From assembly GCA_008974855.1 (NCBI GenBank), contig BFAR01000029.1, forward strand, positions 1 to 6,497: a stretch of DNA of 6,497 bases, given 5' to 3'. The position numbers and the translations under genes were made by a program. Each line of letters opens with the position of its first letter. Position 1 is the stretch's first letter. The notes beneath the pieces were generated by a model, which worked only from the letters and a program-made list of their open reading frames with translations, was not told where the DNA came from and searched no databases. This DNA comes from an archaeon MnTg01 (GTDB lineage: Archaea; Thermoproteota; Nitrososphaeria; Nitrososphaerales; Nitrosopumilaceae). Below, one piece after another: positions 1-5,358 of the stretch.

Positions 1-25
1 GGCTCTCCTTCATCAGGTAAATGAT

Positions 26-358
26 ATGAATAAACCATTACTGATAGCGAGCATTCTCGCAGTATACGTTATGGGCTACTATGGATTCGGTGCAATAGAT
101 GCATATGCACAATACCTAGGTAACGTAGGTGACCAGGGAGAAACTGGCGCACGTACTTTAGAAGAACAATTAGAGCTTGCAAGACGAGCAGTCGAAGCAG
201 TAAAGCTTAATCCACAAGCTGGTTCTGGTACACCAATTTTGGCAGCAGATGGTGTCTTTGGAGCTGTAGCTGTTTCAGTAGCTATATTTGGAGGAATAGC
301 AGTAGTATTGTTCTACAAAGGCAAACAGGGTAAATACGCAGCCCAAGGAAGAGGTTAA
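26..358 (+). CDS. Small two-helix membrane protein, candidate AMO accessory subunit (AmoY/AmoZ type)
   Basis: This 110-residue protein has a hydrophobic N-terminal segment (about residues 4-25) ending in A-Y-A-Q, which could be a signal peptide cleavage site or a membrane anchor. A polar, probably helical stretch follows (about 42-60, rich in Glu, Ala and Arg), then a second membrane helix (about 73-97) and a short basic tail. I infer that the middle lies outside the cell and the tail in the cytoplasm. Archaeal ammonia monooxygenase was reported to contain two extra small subunits, AmoY and AmoZ, whose genes lie near other amo genes in streamlined genomes. Position, size and topology fit one of these, but I cannot say which. 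The ATG at 26 is favoured because the ATG at 20 runs into a stop at once; the promoter lies outside the window. It could instead be an unrelated conserved membrane protein. Confidence 0.75.
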   Translation: MNKPLLIASILAVYVMGYYGFGAIDAYAQYLGNVGDQGETGARTLEEQLELARRAVEAVKLNPQAGSGTPILAADGVFGAVAVSVAIFGGIAVVLFYKGKQGKYAAQGRG

Positions 359-365
359 AACAAAC

Positions 366-388
366 TTCTCGTTTTTTATTTTAATTTC
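366..388 (+). terminator. T-rich transcription terminator
   Basis: A run of six T at 372-377 followed by more T-rich sequence starts 13 bases after the stop codon at 358. Archaeal RNA polymerase commonly stops at such T tracts without a hairpin. No strong stem is seen. Confidence 0.45.
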
Positions 389-440
389 CATTCCTATAAT
401 GTAATGTTGTGATCTCTTTTCTTTGAGAATAAAGGAAATG

Positions 441-448
441 TATATATC
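441..448 (+). promoter_or_regulatory. TATA box for the gene at 472
   Basis: TATATATC, preceded by purine-rich sequence that could serve as the TFB recognition element. Its centre lies about 27 bases before the ATG at 472, so transcription should start at or next to the start codon and give a leaderless mRNA. Confidence 0.6.
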
Positions 449-471
449 GCACGTGTGTAATTTTTATTTCA

Positions 472-741
472 ATGGTTCCTTTACTGGGTACATTCCTAAG
501 CATTCTGTCATCAGTTACAGGACAATTAGGACCAAACTATGACCCACTATTCTACGATGTAATGGTATACATTTTCGGCACCATAATGTTCACCGTATTC
601 CTTTTAGGAGTTATATCATTCTGGGTACGTGTTCACGGATGGGGCTACAAAGACAATCGTGAAAGATGGGTTGATGAACTAGACAAACACTTTGAAAGAG
701 AAGGTATCGGTCTAATACCAGATAACGGCAAATACTGGTAA
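472..741 (+). CDS. Small single-helix membrane protein, candidate AMO accessory subunit (AmoY/AmoZ type)
   Basis: This 89-residue protein has a moderately hydrophobic N-terminus (3-15), a Gly/Pro/Tyr-rich link, one clear membrane helix (about 29-52) and a charged C-terminal domain with many Trp, Arg, Asp and Glu residues ending in K-Y-W. Lys and Arg after the helix suggest a cytoplasmic C-terminus. With the gene at 26-358 it makes a pair of small membrane proteins beside the amo genes, matching what is described for AmoY and AmoZ, membrane subunits found only in archaeal ammonia monooxygenase. I assign it to that pair from context and size, not from alignment. It has its own TATA box and a T-rich end, so it is probably transcribed separately. 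Reading starts at the ATG at 472, about 27 bases from the TATA centre. Confidence 0.75.
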   Translation: MVPLLGTFLSILSSVTGQLGPNYDPLFYDVMVYIFGTIMFTVFLLGVISFWVRVHGWGYKDNRERWVDELDKHFEREGIGLIPDNGKYW

Positions 742-745
742 AACA

Positions 746-771
746 TTTCTTTTCTTATTTCATTATTTTTC
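746..771 (+). terminator. T-rich transcription terminator
   Basis: Several short T runs begin four bases after the stop codon at 741, in the 64-base gap between this gene and the convergent gene at 806-1327. It serves plus-strand transcription only; the minus-strand reading is A-rich. Confidence 0.4.
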
Positions 772-805
772 TACAAACCACTTTGCTGCAATTTTTTTTA
801 ACCGT

Positions 806-1327
806 CTAAAGATCTGGTGGTAAAAAGTCAGTATCCTTTGAGCTATCAAATGCCTTGGAGGTAAATTCTGCTCTGTAATTATTTCCATCAACTAATGGAG
901 CACGAATAAAGTCATCAGAAACTATTCCATTCACATAGATTTTAGATTTGGACGGATCCATATCTCGTAAAGGAAAATCCCATATCCATAGAAAATGACC
1001 TATCTCAAATGGATAGTCCTCTTGCCACTCTGCATAAATGACTCCATCATTGCTTAATGTGTATAGTGCTCTTTGACAGCCTTCCTCAAATCCAATATTG
1101 GCTGGAATGTCTGCTTTACGATCGTCAATAATTAACTCTAGAGTGGCAGAGACTTTGTATGGTGTATCTCTATCATCTATACAATTTTTTAGAGGATCAT
1201 TTTTTTGCAGTTGACTTGATACAGCTTGAGCCCCAAAAAATACTACTGCAAAAACAATTGCTACAACAACAAAAAGCCGAAGGGTTTGTTTCCTCTTGTA
1301 AGGATCTCCCATTCCTGGCCATATCAT
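806..1327 (-). CDS. Membrane-anchored extracytoplasmic protein of unknown function
   Basis: This 173-residue protein has a basic N-terminus (K11, R12, K13, R17), one strong membrane helix (about 16-38) and a soluble domain of about 130 residues, probably outside the membrane. No enzyme motif is recognised. The stretch from about residue 74 to 155 has the pattern P-x-N-I-G...C84...G95-V-I-Y...F-x-I-G110-x-F-L-x-I-W116...K-I-Y-V-N-G134...D-G-x-x-Y-R. It resembles a small extracellular domain common in ammonia-oxidizing archaea that normally reads C-x(n)-H-T-H...G-I-I-H, but the histidines of that form are replaced here (L-Y-T, V-I-Y). That likeness is from memory and tentative. The gene lies between TFB and the candidate AMO subunits, so a link to AMO assembly is possible but unproven. 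The start at 1327 is chosen because a TATA-like box lies about 25 bases upstream; Met6 (1312) is an alternative. Confidence 0.75.
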   Translation of the reverse strand: MIWPGMGDPYKRKQTLRLFVVVAIVFAVVFFGAQAVSSQLQKNDPLKNCIDDRDTPYKVSATLELIIDDRKADIPANIGFEEGCQRALYTLSNDGVIYAEWQEDYPFEIGHFLWIWDFPLRDMDPSKSKIYVNGIVSDDFIRAPLVDGNNYRAEFTSKAFDSSKDTDFLPPDL

Positions 1328-1346
1328 ACCAAAAATTGATGAGAAT

Positions 1347-1356
1347 TACTTAAAGT
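1347..1356 (-). promoter_or_regulatory. TATA-like box for the gene at 1327
   Basis: On the minus strand this reads as a CTTTAAGTA-type element centred about 24-25 bases before the ATG at 1327. The spacing fits a leaderless transcript and matches the other genes in the window. Confidence 0.5.
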
Positions 1357-1417
1357 CCTTTCTATACGCGCCCTCTAATTCATCTATTATTTCAAGAGTG
1401 TAAAATTTTTCTTGCCT

Positions 1418-2338
1418 CTAGAAAGAAATGGCTTTGTTTGATCTTAGAGTTTTGTATCTGTTTCTTATTGTAACCTCAGTCACATTTGCAGCTTCAGCAA
1501 TATCACGTTGGGTTAAAGATTCACCATTTTTAACACAAGACAAGTACAATGCAGCTGCTGCAAGACCCATTGGATCCTTTCCTGCAGATTCATGACTATC
1601 TTGTGCTTGTTTGAGAATTAGAGATGCACTACGTCTTGTTTTTTCTGAAATTCCTATTTTACTTGCAATTCTTGAAATGCATTGAATCGAATTTACTACT
1701 GGCATTTTTAGATCTAGTTCTCTGTGTATTAGTCTGTAACATCTTGCAATATCTTTTCTTTTGATGTTAGCGGCTTGCCCAACATCTTTTAATGTTCTAG
1801 GCGTTTCGGTATCTCTACATGCAGCATACAGGGAAGCTGCAATTAGCGCAGAAATTGATCTTCCACGTACAAGTCCTTTTTGTAATGCCTTTCTGTAAAT
1901 GTAAGCTGCCTTTTCTAGAACTGCGCCCGAAATTGTAAGCTTGTCCTTTAATTTGTTTAGCTCACTGAATGCCTGCCTAAAATTTCTATCAATTGGTTCA
2001 TGAACCTGACTTCTACTATCCCAAGTTCTAAGACGCTCGATAGTACTTCTCATCGAATTAGACAGTGGCTTTCCAGATGAGTCCTTATTTGTTGGACTAA
2101 TGATGGTTGCTAGCCCCATGTCGTGCATTGTAAGCGATGTTGGGACCCCAGTTCTGGTAGGATCCTTTCCACCCTCGTTTGGAAATGATCTCCATTCTGG
2201 TCCTGTGTCACTTAATTTCTCAGATATGACAAAACCACATTTTCCACAAAACAGTTCCCCCGTTACATTATCTGTTAACATGCCTTTTTTTCCACAACGG
2301 GCACAGCTAATTACTGAGTTAGAATTTTGTAAAACCAA
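1418..2338 (-). CDS. tfb: Transcription initiation factor B (TFB, archaeal TFIIB)
   Basis: TFB binds the TATA-binding protein and promoter DNA and recruits RNA polymerase. The 306-residue protein shows the whole family layout: an N-terminal zinc ribbon with C12-x2-C15...C31-x2-C34; a B-reader/linker region (about 45-95) containing E-W-R-S-F and D-P-T-R-T-G; then two cyclin-like repeats. The first has the signature G-R-S-I-S-A-L-I-A-A-S-L-Y-A-A-C-R at 159-175; the second has D-P-M-G-L-A-A-A-A-L-Y-L-S-C at 255-268 and a C-terminal helix-turn-helix (about 275-298). The start is TTG at 2338: the next in-frame Met (residue 20) would remove two zinc ligands, and a TATA box lies about 28 bases upstream. 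These archaea carry several TFB copies; this one lies downstream of amoB on the same strand. A special role at amo promoters is a guess from position. Confidence 0.95.
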   Translation of the reverse strand: MVLQNSNSVISCARCGKKGMLTDNVTGELFCGKCGFVISEKLSDTGPEWRSFPNEGGKDPTRTGVPTSLTMHDMGLATIISPTNKDSSGKPLSNSMRSTIERLRTWDSRSQVHEPIDRNFRQAFSELNKLKDKLTISGAVLEKAAYIYRKALQKGLVRGRSISALIAASLYAACRDTETPRTLKDVGQAANIKRKDIARCYRLIHRELDLKMPVVNSIQCISRIASKIGISEKTRRSASLILKQAQDSHESAGKDPMGLAAAALYLSCVKNGESLTQRDIAEAANVTEVTIRNRYKTLRSNKAISF

Positions 2339-2361
2339 AGATAGTATTTTGTTGATTTCTC

Positions 2362-2370
2362 TCTTATAAG
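2362..2370 (-). promoter_or_regulatory. TATA box for TFB
   Basis: The minus strand reads TTCTTATAAG-like here, centred about 28 bases before the TTG start at 2338. This supports the TTG as the start of a leaderless message. Confidence 0.55.
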
Positions 2371-2461
2371 AACTAGTAGAAGATTTTTCCCCTCTAACTA
2401 ATCATTTCGCGCGATATTACTAATTATGAGGTGGAATTCTACTTATTTTCGAAGTTTCTAA

Positions 2462-2480
2462 CAAAATGAAAAAAGGGGAA
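2462..2480 (-). terminator. T-run terminator after amoB
   Basis: On the minus strand, CCCC followed by six T and then CATTTT lies about 10-25 bases past the amoB stop. It separates amoB from the TFB gene, which has its own TATA box. Confidence 0.5.
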
Positions 2481-2489
2481 TGTTTGATT

Positions 2490-3059
2490 TTAGATTACTT
2501 GCCAAGGTCGTGTCGCAAATGTGACTACATATGCAACCCCAATTATAATTGATTGATATGCAATGTTGGTGTATGGAATTGGTTTGATGATAAAATCTCC
2601 GTCAACTACAACTGTTTGTCCTGGTCCAAGTCCTGGGCCAACTCCAGCAACGTTTAGCTGAGAGTGAACATGATATACTCCTGGTTCAAGTGCCATGGCA
2701 CATATCTCATATGGTACCACTGAGTTACCTTCAATGTCAAATACATTACCCGGTGGGTCTCTTGATAGAATTTCCCATCTGTTACCAGCATTAGTTGATT
2801 CAGAGAAGATTGAATTCCATGCTCTCATGTCCCTTGTAACTAAACTGACGAATTTACCACTTAGGCATAATGTTTCCCCAGTAGTAAGAGATTGTCTGTT
2901 AAAGGTCTCATCTTCTATTCTTACGAAACGACTTTGTAGTTGTGCTTGGACACCATGTGCTTCAGCTGTTGGAAGAATTGATTCAACCCAATTGAATCCC
3001 ATTGATCCAAGTGCCATTATTACACCGAGTCCTACAACAATTAGTTTTTTATCGACCAT
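2490..3059 (-). CDS. amoB: Ammonia monooxygenase subunit B (AmoB)
   Basis: AmoB is the largely extracytoplasmic copper-binding subunit of ammonia monooxygenase (ammonia to hydroxylamine). From Met at 3059 the protein has 189 residues: a signal segment (about 5-34) ending T-A-E-A, a cupredoxin-like domain, and one C-terminal membrane helix (about 166-182). Cleavage after A34 would leave H35 as the mature N-terminus. H35 together with the H130-V-H132 pair matches the Cu-B site of particulate methane monooxygenase (H33, H137, H139). The protein is far shorter than bacterial AmoB/PmoB because the second membrane helix and second cupredoxin domain are absent, as usual in archaea. The frame is open to 3080, adding M-M-I-N-G-I-T; the TATA position (3098-3105) would place transcription start near 3075-3077, so the second Met (3077) is a real alternative start. 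It is divergent from amoC. Confidence 0.96.
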   Translation of the reverse strand: MVDKKLIVVGLGVIMALGSMGFNWVESILPTAEAHGVQAQLQSRFVRIEDETFNRQSLTTGETLCLSGKFVSLVTRDMRAWNSIFSESTNAGNRWEILSRDPPGNVFDIEGNSVVPYEICAMALEPGVYHVHSQLNVAGVGPGLGPGQTVVVDGDFIIKPIPYTNIAYQSIIIGVAYVVTFATRPWQVI

Positions 3060-3097
3060 AGTTATCCCGTTTATCATCAAATGAGTTCATTAAGAAC

Positions 3098-3105
3098 GTT
3101 ATATG
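3098..3105 (-). promoter_or_regulatory. TATA box for amoB
   Basis: The minus strand reads CATATAAC, preceded by GGTAAAA. Its centre near 3101-3102 predicts transcription start at about 3075. That is within two bases of the in-frame ATG at 3077 and 16 bases before the conventional start at 3059. Confidence 0.55.
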
Positions 3106-3141
3106 TTTTACCTTCACCATTAGCATCAATGGATCAGGAAT

Positions 3142-3169
3142 AATGATTAACATCAATGATTAACATTGA
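3142..3169. repeat. Tandem 12-base repeat with overlapping palindrome, possible operator
   Basis: The 12-mer AATGATTAACAT occurs at 3142-3153 and again at 3155-3166 (period 13). The second copy is part of an inverted repeat, TCAATG-ATTAA-CATTGA, at 3153-3169. A third partial match, CATCAATG, lies at 3124-3131 and recurs at 3151-3158. The block is about 40 bases upstream of the amoB TATA box and about 125 bases upstream of the amoC TATA box, in the only divergent region of the locus. That position and symmetry suit a regulator binding site, but no regulator can be named. Confidence 0.45.
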
Positions 3170-3291
3170 AATCTCTTTTGAAACAGTAAAAATCTAATAT
3201 GATTTAGTACAGAAAACAATAAATTTTTACCATTTTTCTAATGATTGTTTCAATTAATTACAAGAAAAATTCTATTTTCCTTTCTCATCCC

Positions 3292-3298
3292 TTATATG
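3292..3298 (+). promoter_or_regulatory. TATA box for amoC
   Basis: TTATATG centred about 26 bases before the amoC ATG at 3321. No Shine-Dalgarno motif is seen before the ATG, which fits a leaderless mRNA. Confidence 0.6.
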
Positions 3299-3320
3299 TC
3301 AAATAAACACTATTGTAACT

Positions 3321-3884
3321 ATGGCACAAATGCCGGCACTAATTCCCAAAGAGGTCGAAATCCAGAGACTGAAAAAAATCTGGCTAATGATTATCGCTTT
3401 GGGATCAATTGCTGCATCGGTAGAAGTCGACAACTTTGTTGACGGTTCTCTACATCAAACATCTATCAGAGATAGTGCATTTACACCAGCTCACTGGTGG
3501 TTATACTCCCACTTTGTGGCCCTCCCATTAGGTTGGGGTGCATGTGCAATCTATGATAGAAAAGTACCAATTCTCAGAGGTCCAAACAACTCAATAAACA
3601 CTGGACTTAAGATGACAATTCTAGGTTATCTTGCAACCATGTTTACAATTGGAATCAATGAGATGTGGCACTTTTGGTTTGTAGAAGAAATCTTTGCAGT
3701 ACCAAACCATTGGATGTTCAATATGGGTGTAGTAGTAGCCTTTATGGGCGCTCTGGCTTATGTAGTTCGAATATATGCTAGACTCGTTGAACTTGGCGCA
3801 GAAACACCAGGTGAAAACCCCTACATCGCTGAAATGTACAAGATGGCTTTAGAAGGCAAATTGTACAGTAGAGCAATTCCATAA
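3321..3884 (+). CDS. amoC: Ammonia monooxygenase subunit C (AmoC)
   Basis: AmoC is the integral membrane subunit that carries conserved copper ligands and may hold the catalytic copper site. The 187-residue protein has several membrane helices (about 20-37, 58-75, 97-113, 132-150). D41-G-S-L-H45 followed by F-T-P-A-H58 reproduces the D-x3-H-x12-H set of PmoC (D156, H160, H173, the Cu-C site). N113-E-M-W-H117...V-P-N-H130-W corresponds to the second PmoC site (N227, H231, H245); the gap between its histidines appears one residue shorter than the bacterial one as I remember it. The ATG at 3321 gives the standard archaeal AmoC start M-A-Q-M-P-A-L and is 26 bases from the TATA centre. A hairpin terminator follows, so amoC is probably its own transcript rather than cotranscribed with amoX. 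Confidence 0.97.
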   Translation: MAQMPALIPKEVEIQRLKKIWLMIIALGSIAASVEVDNFVDGSLHQTSIRDSAFTPAHWWLYSHFVALPLGWGACAIYDRKVPILRGPNNSINTGLKMTILGYLATMFTIGINEMWHFWFVEEIFAVPNHWMFNMGVVVAFMGALAYVVRIYARLVELGAETPGENPYIAEMYKMALEGKLYSRAIP

Positions 3885-3886
3885 TC

Positions 3887-3919
3887 AAAAAATGCGTATC
3901 ACGCACTTTTTTCTATTTT
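3887..3919 (+). terminator. Hairpin plus poly-T terminator after amoC
   Basis: TGCGT (3893-3897), loop ATC, ACGCA (3901-3905) form a 5-bp stem. It is flanked by an A run at 3887-3892 that can pair with the T run at 3907-3912 after one mismatch (C3906). More T follows. This is the clearest terminator in the window and lies two bases past the amoC stop. Confidence 0.65.
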
Positions 3920-3964
3920 TAAAATAACCACCTAGATCGGATCAGGCTGAAAATTTAAGAAAGA

Positions 3965-3972
3965 CTTAAAAG
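3965..3972 (+). promoter_or_regulatory. TATA box for amoX
   Basis: CTTAAAAG centred about 27-28 bases before the amoX ATG at 3996. It is a weaker match than the amoA and amoC boxes but has the same spacing. Confidence 0.45.
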
Positions 3973-3995
3973 TATTCTGAATAGTATAATCCCAA

Positions 3996-4358
3996 ATGAC
4001 TTTACCGAAGGGATTTGGTTCAGGCGGCAGTTCTGGTGGAACTAGTGCTGACGTTGAAAGAATGATCGGTAGACGTGTTGAGAATATGACTGGCATGATA
4101 ACGCTTGCATACCTTGCAGCATGGTTAGCTACATTTGGAGGAACTGCAGCAGGATACTTCTATTATCCTTGGGCATATCCAACACATAGCGGTCACTTTG
4201 CATTTATCGTTCTAACAATCATCGAGACGATTGGTTACATCTTCTGTGTCAAAGTAATGGAAGAAGGAACCAGAAAGAATACCAATGTAAGAACTGGTGT
4301 AGTAATAGCTGGAGTAGCTGTAGGAACCCTCTATATCTCGATGTATGTCGGCTGGTAG
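3996..4358 (+). CDS. amoX: Ammonia monooxygenase accessory subunit AmoX
   Basis: AmoX is a small membrane protein found only in ammonia-oxidizing archaea, encoded between amoC and amoA and shown to be part of the archaeal AMO complex. Its exact role is unknown. The 120-residue protein starts with a Gly/Ser-rich tail (about 6-18) and a charged segment (19-30), followed by three predicted membrane helices (about 34-55, 67-86 and 101-118). The loop between helices 1 and 2 has Y-P-W-A-Y-P-T-H; the loop between 2 and 3 is basic and polar. Gaps of 111 bases to amoC and 97 bases to amoA, each with a TATA-like element and T-rich sequence, argue against a tight operon. The identification rests on position, length and topology plus sequence familiarity. 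Confidence 0.92.
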   Translation: MTLPKGFGSGGSSGGTSADVERMIGRRVENMTGMITLAYLAAWLATFGGTAAGYFYYPWAYPTHSGHFAFIVLTIIETIGYIFCVKVMEEGTRKNTNVRTGVVIAGVAVGTLYISMYVGW

Positions 4359-4377
4359 AACACAAAAATTATTCCTA

Positions 4378-4391
4378 TATTTTTCATTTTT
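4378..4391 (+). terminator. T-rich terminator after amoX
   Basis: Two T runs separated by CA lie about 20-30 bases after the amoX stop and upstream of the amoA promoter. Confidence 0.4.
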
Positions 4392-4424
4392 CCGTTATAA
4401 ATTAGATCGATAGCCTTCTAAAAT

Positions 4425-4433
4425 TTTATATAC
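4425..4433 (+). promoter_or_regulatory. TATA box for amoA
   Basis: TTTATATAC, preceded by AAAATT, with its centre about 27 bases before the amoA ATG at 4456. It is one of the strongest TATA matches in the window, in keeping with the high expression known for amoA. Confidence 0.65.
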
Positions 4434-4455
4434 TGACCCTATTATCTACCTGATA

Positions 4456-5106
4456 ATGGTCTGGCTTAGACGATGTACTCATTACTTATTCATAGTAGTG
4501 GTAGCAGTCAATTCAACTCTACTTGTTATTAACGCAGGTGACTATATCTTCTACACAGATTGGGCTTGGACATCCTTTGTAGTATTTTCCATCGCAAATA
4601 CTTTGATGCTTTGTGTTGGTGCAACATATTACCTAACATTTACAGGAGTTCCAGGTACAGCAACATACTACGCATTAATTATGACAGTGTATACATGGGT
4701 AGCCAAAGGTGCATGGTTTTCACTTGGATATCCATACGATTTCATTGTAGTCCCAGTATGGATACCATCAGCAATGCTGTTGGACTTGGCATATTGGGCA
4801 ACAAAGAGAAATAAGCACTCTCTGATACTGTTTGGCGGAGTATTGTGTGGAATGTCATTACCATTGTTCAACATGGTAAACCTGATCACAGTAGCAGATC
4901 CACTGGAGACTGCATTCAAGTATCCAAGACCTACGTTGCCACCATACATGACACCTATAGAACCGCAGGTAGGAAAGTTCTATAACAGCCCAGTTGCGCT
5001 TGGCGCAGGTGCTGGAGCTGTGCTGTCGGTAACGTTTACGGCGTTGGGATGTAAACTGACTACGTGGACGTATAGATGGATGGCCGCTTGGTCAAAGTGG
5101 GACTAG
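4456..5106 (+). CDS. amoA: Ammonia monooxygenase subunit A (AmoA)
   Basis: AmoA is a polytopic membrane subunit of ammonia monooxygenase, and its gene is the standard marker for archaeal nitrifiers. The 216-residue protein is full length for archaeal AmoA. It begins M-V-W-L-R-R-C-T-H-Y, ends W-M-A-A-W-S-K-W-D, and has about six membrane helices (about 10-30, 37-60, 69-88, 93-113, 120-142, 180-203). Recognisable archaeal AmoA stretches include Y-T-D-W-A-W-T-S (33-40) and Y-P-R-P-T-L-P-P-Y-M (156-165). The ATG at 4456 is the universal start and suits the TATA spacing. It is the last gene of the amoC-amoX-amoA series, with its own promoter and a T-rich end. The binding site of the common reverse survey primer near the 3' end carries two differences. 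Confidence 0.99.
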   Translation: MVWLRRCTHYLFIVVVAVNSTLLVINAGDYIFYTDWAWTSFVVFSIANTLMLCVGATYYLTFTGVPGTATYYALIMTVYTWVAKGAWFSLGYPYDFIVVPVWIPSAMLLDLAYWATKRNKHSLILFGGVLCGMSLPLFNMVNLITVADPLETAFKYPRPTLPPYMTPIEPQVGKFYNSPVALGAGAGAVLSVTFTALGCKLTTWTYRWMAAWSKWD

Positions 5107-5110
5107 ATTA

Positions 5111-5142
5111 ATCCCCTCTTTTCATTTTATTAGATTTTCTTA
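5111..5142 (+). terminator. T-rich terminator after amoA
   Basis: CCCCTC followed by several short T runs begins within 10 bases of the amoA stop. No stem is evident. Confidence 0.45.
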
Positions 5143-5250
5143 TTGCGATCAATTTTTGTAGCAGATTATAGTGATGTTTCTGAATCCATAGAAAATTATG
5201 CTATTCTCAAAGGCATAGAAATACAATACACAGATTGGAAAAACCACTAG
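5143..5250 (+). CDS. Possible 35-residue ORF or gene remnant
   Basis: In the 252-base gap between amoA and the methylase, one frame stays open from TTG at 5143 to TAG at 5250. It encodes a peptide of balanced, coding-like composition (contains F-V-A-D-Y-S-D-V-S-E-S-I-E-N-Y and ends Y-T-D-W-K-N-H). An in-frame TAG lies just upstream, and there is no ATG and no clear promoter. It could be a small protein, the tail of a decayed gene, or chance. I do not recognise it. The rest of the gap (5251-5358) is AT-rich and shows nothing else definite. Confidence 0.2.
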   Translation: MRSIFVADYSDVSESIENYAILKGIEIQYTDWKNH

Positions 5251-5358
5251 CATTACGAAATTTGTATTTAAGCTATTTCTATTTAGTAAAAAAAGATTAC
5301 AAGAAATGTAACATTTTCAAACTTGGTTTCTTAATGACAAATTACAAAATTATGGCGG

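Noticed and set aside
1159..1353. Plus-strand 64-residue ORF opposite the unknown membrane protein
   Set aside because: It is antisense to a better supported gene; the Gln/Leu-rich sequence is the complement of the membrane-anchor coding region.
2100..2369. Plus-strand 89-residue ORF opposite the TFB N-terminus
   Set aside because: It lies antisense to the conserved zinc ribbon and linker and has no promoter or recognisable domain.
2380..2461. GCGCGC-like patch and AT-rich sequence between TFB and amoB
   Set aside because: No ORF, repeat or stem of note beyond the listed TFB promoter and amoB terminator.
2695..3084. Plus-strand 129-residue ORF opposite amoB
   Set aside because: Antisense shadow of amoB, whose motifs are clear; Ser/Thr/Pro-rich composition typical of such shadows.
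3185..3208. Imperfect palindrome around AAATC-TAATAT-GATTT upstream of amoC
   Set aside because: Short arms in AT-rich DNA with unmatched flanks; not distinguishable from chance.
3245..3442. Plus-strand 65-residue ORF overlapping the amoC start
   Set aside because: It runs through the amoC promoter and in the wrong frame of amoC.
4560..4949. ORFs inside amoA on the plus strand (84 residues) and minus strand (93 residues)
   Set aside because: Both are out-of-frame shadows of the unmistakable AmoA reading frame.
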